DNA of 64,000 nt from Sphingomonas gilva (GTDB taxonomy: Bacteria > Pseudomonadota > Alphaproteobacteria > Sphingomonadales > Sphingomonadaceae): NCBI RefSeq assembly GCF_003515075.1, contig NZ_QWLV01000001.1:62001-126000 (forward strand), in the 5' to 3' direction. Numbering within the stretch: the stretch's first letter is position 1; each line of letters opens with the position of its first letter. Both the position numbers and the translations under genes were made by a program. This document shows positions 62,735-64,000 of the stretch, in pieces. A model generated the notes under the pieces. That model did not search any database. It was given only the letters and a program-made list of their open reading frames with translations, and had not been told where the DNA came from.

Positions 62735-63625
62735 TCACCCTTTGGCTCCACCCCCGCAATCCTGACCCTGCACCGCCTGCCATGCGGCGGTCTGCAGCCG
62801 CGCGGCCGTCTCGGGCGCGATGCCCAGTTCGGATGCGGCGCGCTCGTCGCGGCCGAGCTGGCGGGGGTCCTTGCCGGTGACGCGGGCGAACACCGTCAGG
62901 GCGGCGAGATACGATCCGAACTTGCTGGCGTGGTAATGGTCGTAGGCCCAGAGATCGACCTGGCCGTAGCTGGTGCCGTCATAGGGATTGGGATCGGCGA
63001 TCCCGCCCGCGATCGCGCAGTTGAACGCCTGGCCCACCGGATTGACCTCGGCCCTGGGCCGGCTTTGCGCGGCGGCGCGGTCATAGGCCTGGCGCAGGTC
63101 GAGCGCCATGCGCTGGATCGGCTTGCCGTGCCACGCGCCGGTCGCCTTATAGGTCTGGTCGGGACGCGACCAGGTGGCGGTGAGACTGATGTCGACCTTC
63201 GGATTGCGCGCCGCGAACAGGGTGGCGAAGCGGCCGGAATAGGTGATCAGGCTGGCGGGGTCGCCGGGCTTTTCGGGGTCTAGCGTGCTGTAGCTCTGCA
63301 GCACGACGTGATCCCAAGGGCGATCGACCAGCGCCGCCTTGTTGCGCCAATGCCATTCGAGCCCCGCGCCCGGCGAGGTTTCCAGGCTGACCTGATAGTC
63401 GAGCCCCGCCTGCTCGGCGAACAGCTTGAACAGCGCGGGGACGCCGCCGACGCCATGGCCGTTCAGATCGGTCACCGTGTCCGCGCGGTATTTCCACACC
63501 GCCGAGAGCGCGCCGAAGGTGAAGCTGTTGCCGACGAACAGGATGGTCGGCGCGGGCGCTGGATGCGCGCCGATCAGCGTCGCCGCGGCGGCCAGCGCCA
63601 GCATCGCCCGCAATGGTCTTCTCAT
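62735..63625 (-). CDS. Secreted SGNH/GDSL-type hydrolase
   Basis: The precursor has 296 residues with a signal peptide (MLALAAAATLIGAHPAPA). The block I motif is ILFVGNSFTFG, giving the nucleophile Ser, followed by a WHWRNKAALVDRPWDHVVLQ block and YSTLDPEKPGDPASL; a C-terminal DLWAYDHYHASKFGSYLAA holds the Asp/His pair. SGNH enzymes deacylate polysaccharides or lipids; a deacetylase role is likely. It overlaps by 4 bases with the transporter gene (ATGA), so they are one operon. Confidence 0.85.
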   Translation of the reverse strand: MRRPLRAMLALAAAATLIGAHPAPAPTILFVGNSFTFGALSAVWKYRADTVTDLNGHGVGGVPALFKLFAEQAGLDYQVSLETSPGAGLEWHWRNKAALVDRPWDHVVLQSYSTLDPEKPGDPASLITYSGRFATLFAARNPKVDISLTATWSRPDQTYKATGAWHGKPIQRMALDLRQAYDRAAAQSRPRAEVNPVGQAFNCAIAGGIADPNPYDGTSYGQVDLWAYDHYHASKFGSYLAALTVFARVTGKDPRQLGRDERAASELGIAPETAARLQTAAWQAVQGQDCGGGAKG

Positions 63626-64000
63626 GAATCCTTCTCGCTTCTCTCGCGCGCCAGGCGGCGCATGTCTTCTTCGTCGATCGCCAGCAGCGACGCGCCCCTC
63701 GTTTCGCGCATGACGAGCGCCGCGCCAAGGCTGACCGCGCCGGCGACGAGGATATAGGCGGCGATCGGCGTCCAGCTGTCATATTCGCGCAGCAGCGCGG
63801 CGCCGATCAGCGGCGCCCAGGAGCCGGCGACGATCGCTGTCACCTGATAGCCGAGCGAGACACCCGAATAGCGCATCCGCGTCGGGAACATCTCGGCCAT
63901 CACCGCGGGCTGCGCGGCGTACATCAGCGCATGGATGGCGAGGCCGAGCATGATCGCGGCGAGGATCGTCGCGGTGCCGCCGGTGTCGAACATCGGAAAG
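63622..64000 (-). CDS. MFS transporter, C-terminal part (cut by the window edge)
   Basis: The frame stays open to the window edge, giving 125 residues of the end of a major facilitator protein of the metabolite:H+ symporter type. It shows helices LAAIMLGLAIHALMYAAQ, VTAIVAGSWAPLIGAALL and YILVAGAVSLGAALVM, with the motif EMFPTRMRYSGVSLGYQ between them, typical of the MHS group. The tail is polar (IDEEDMRRLARERSEKDS). Its stop overlaps the SGNH hydrolase start, so the transporter leads that enzyme. A polysaccharide product or organic acid may be the substrate. Confidence 0.85.
   Translation of the reverse strand, partial: FPMFDTGGTATILAAIMLGLAIHALMYAAQPAVMAEMFPTRMRYSGVSLGYQVTAIVAGSWAPLIGAALLREYDSWTPIAAYILVAGAVSLGAALVMRETRGASLLAIDEEDMRRLARERSEKDS

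Overview
The window looks like a chromosomal segment of a yellow-pigmented alphaproteobacterium of the Sphingomonadaceae (Sphingomonas-like). The support is high GC with GC-rich third positions, a crtY-crtI-crtB carotenoid set, a large TonB-dependent receptor, a CarD regulator, a CDC48-type AAA+ ATPase, and a PTS-free, housekeeping-rich layout with many 4-base start/stop overlaps. The genus is inferred from gene content; no rRNA gene is present to confirm it. There is no prophage, integrase, transposase or CRISPR array.

Region by region: 1-4430 holds envelope and unknown genes, including a histidine-box membrane hydroxylase, a DUF2141 protein, a DUF2585 membrane protein and a coiled-coil lipoprotein. 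4518-8830 is the carotenoid block crtY-crtI-[palindromic repeat]-LOG family gene-crtB, where the LOG gene is translationally coupled to crtB. 8928-12334 has small envelope genes, a PEBP protein, a TauE-type exporter, HU and a PilZ protein. 12461-17627 carries an EF-G paralogue and a convergent TonB receptor. 17993-20498 holds tRNA-Gln, a Ppx/GppA phosphatase, rlmE and rpoZ. 20618-24752 holds a phospholipase D-like enzyme, a BrnT toxin with a helix-turn-helix partner on an apparently leaderless promoter, a methyltransferase and an MFS exporter. 24724-30780 has the CDC48-like ATPase, a LysR regulator, a cyclophilin, mgtE and a DUF1489 gene. 31206-33445 has two GIN-domain envelope proteins and carD. 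33952-38699 is heparinase-rpe, rsmB and htpX. 38764-42852 has an SdhAF4-like protein, an AsmA protein and tsaD-gpsA. 42953-47133 has hemC-hemD-hemX-like, gcdH and a GreA-like factor. 47253-51008 has an outer-membrane barrel, dinB, an AraC regulator and a csoR-glutaredoxin/MauE unit. 51045-54038 is an acyltransferase-JmjC cupin-acyltransferase operon. 54310-64000 has ppc, a cyclophilin, a thioesterase, oligopeptidase B, aminopeptidase P, tRNA-Thr, an SGNH hydrolase and the end of an MFS gene.

What is unusual lies mainly between the genes. Five families of non-coding, mostly palindromic repeats (called A to E here) occupy many of the gaps, often between converging genes. Some have become functional parts of genes: family A supplies the ribosome binding site of the LOG gene, and family E hairpins contain the stop codons of three genes. 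Other points of interest are a possible small RNA or attenuator upstream of the CDC48 gene, a CsoR operator overlapping its own ribosome binding site, and the acyltransferase/dioxygenase operon, whose product is unknown.
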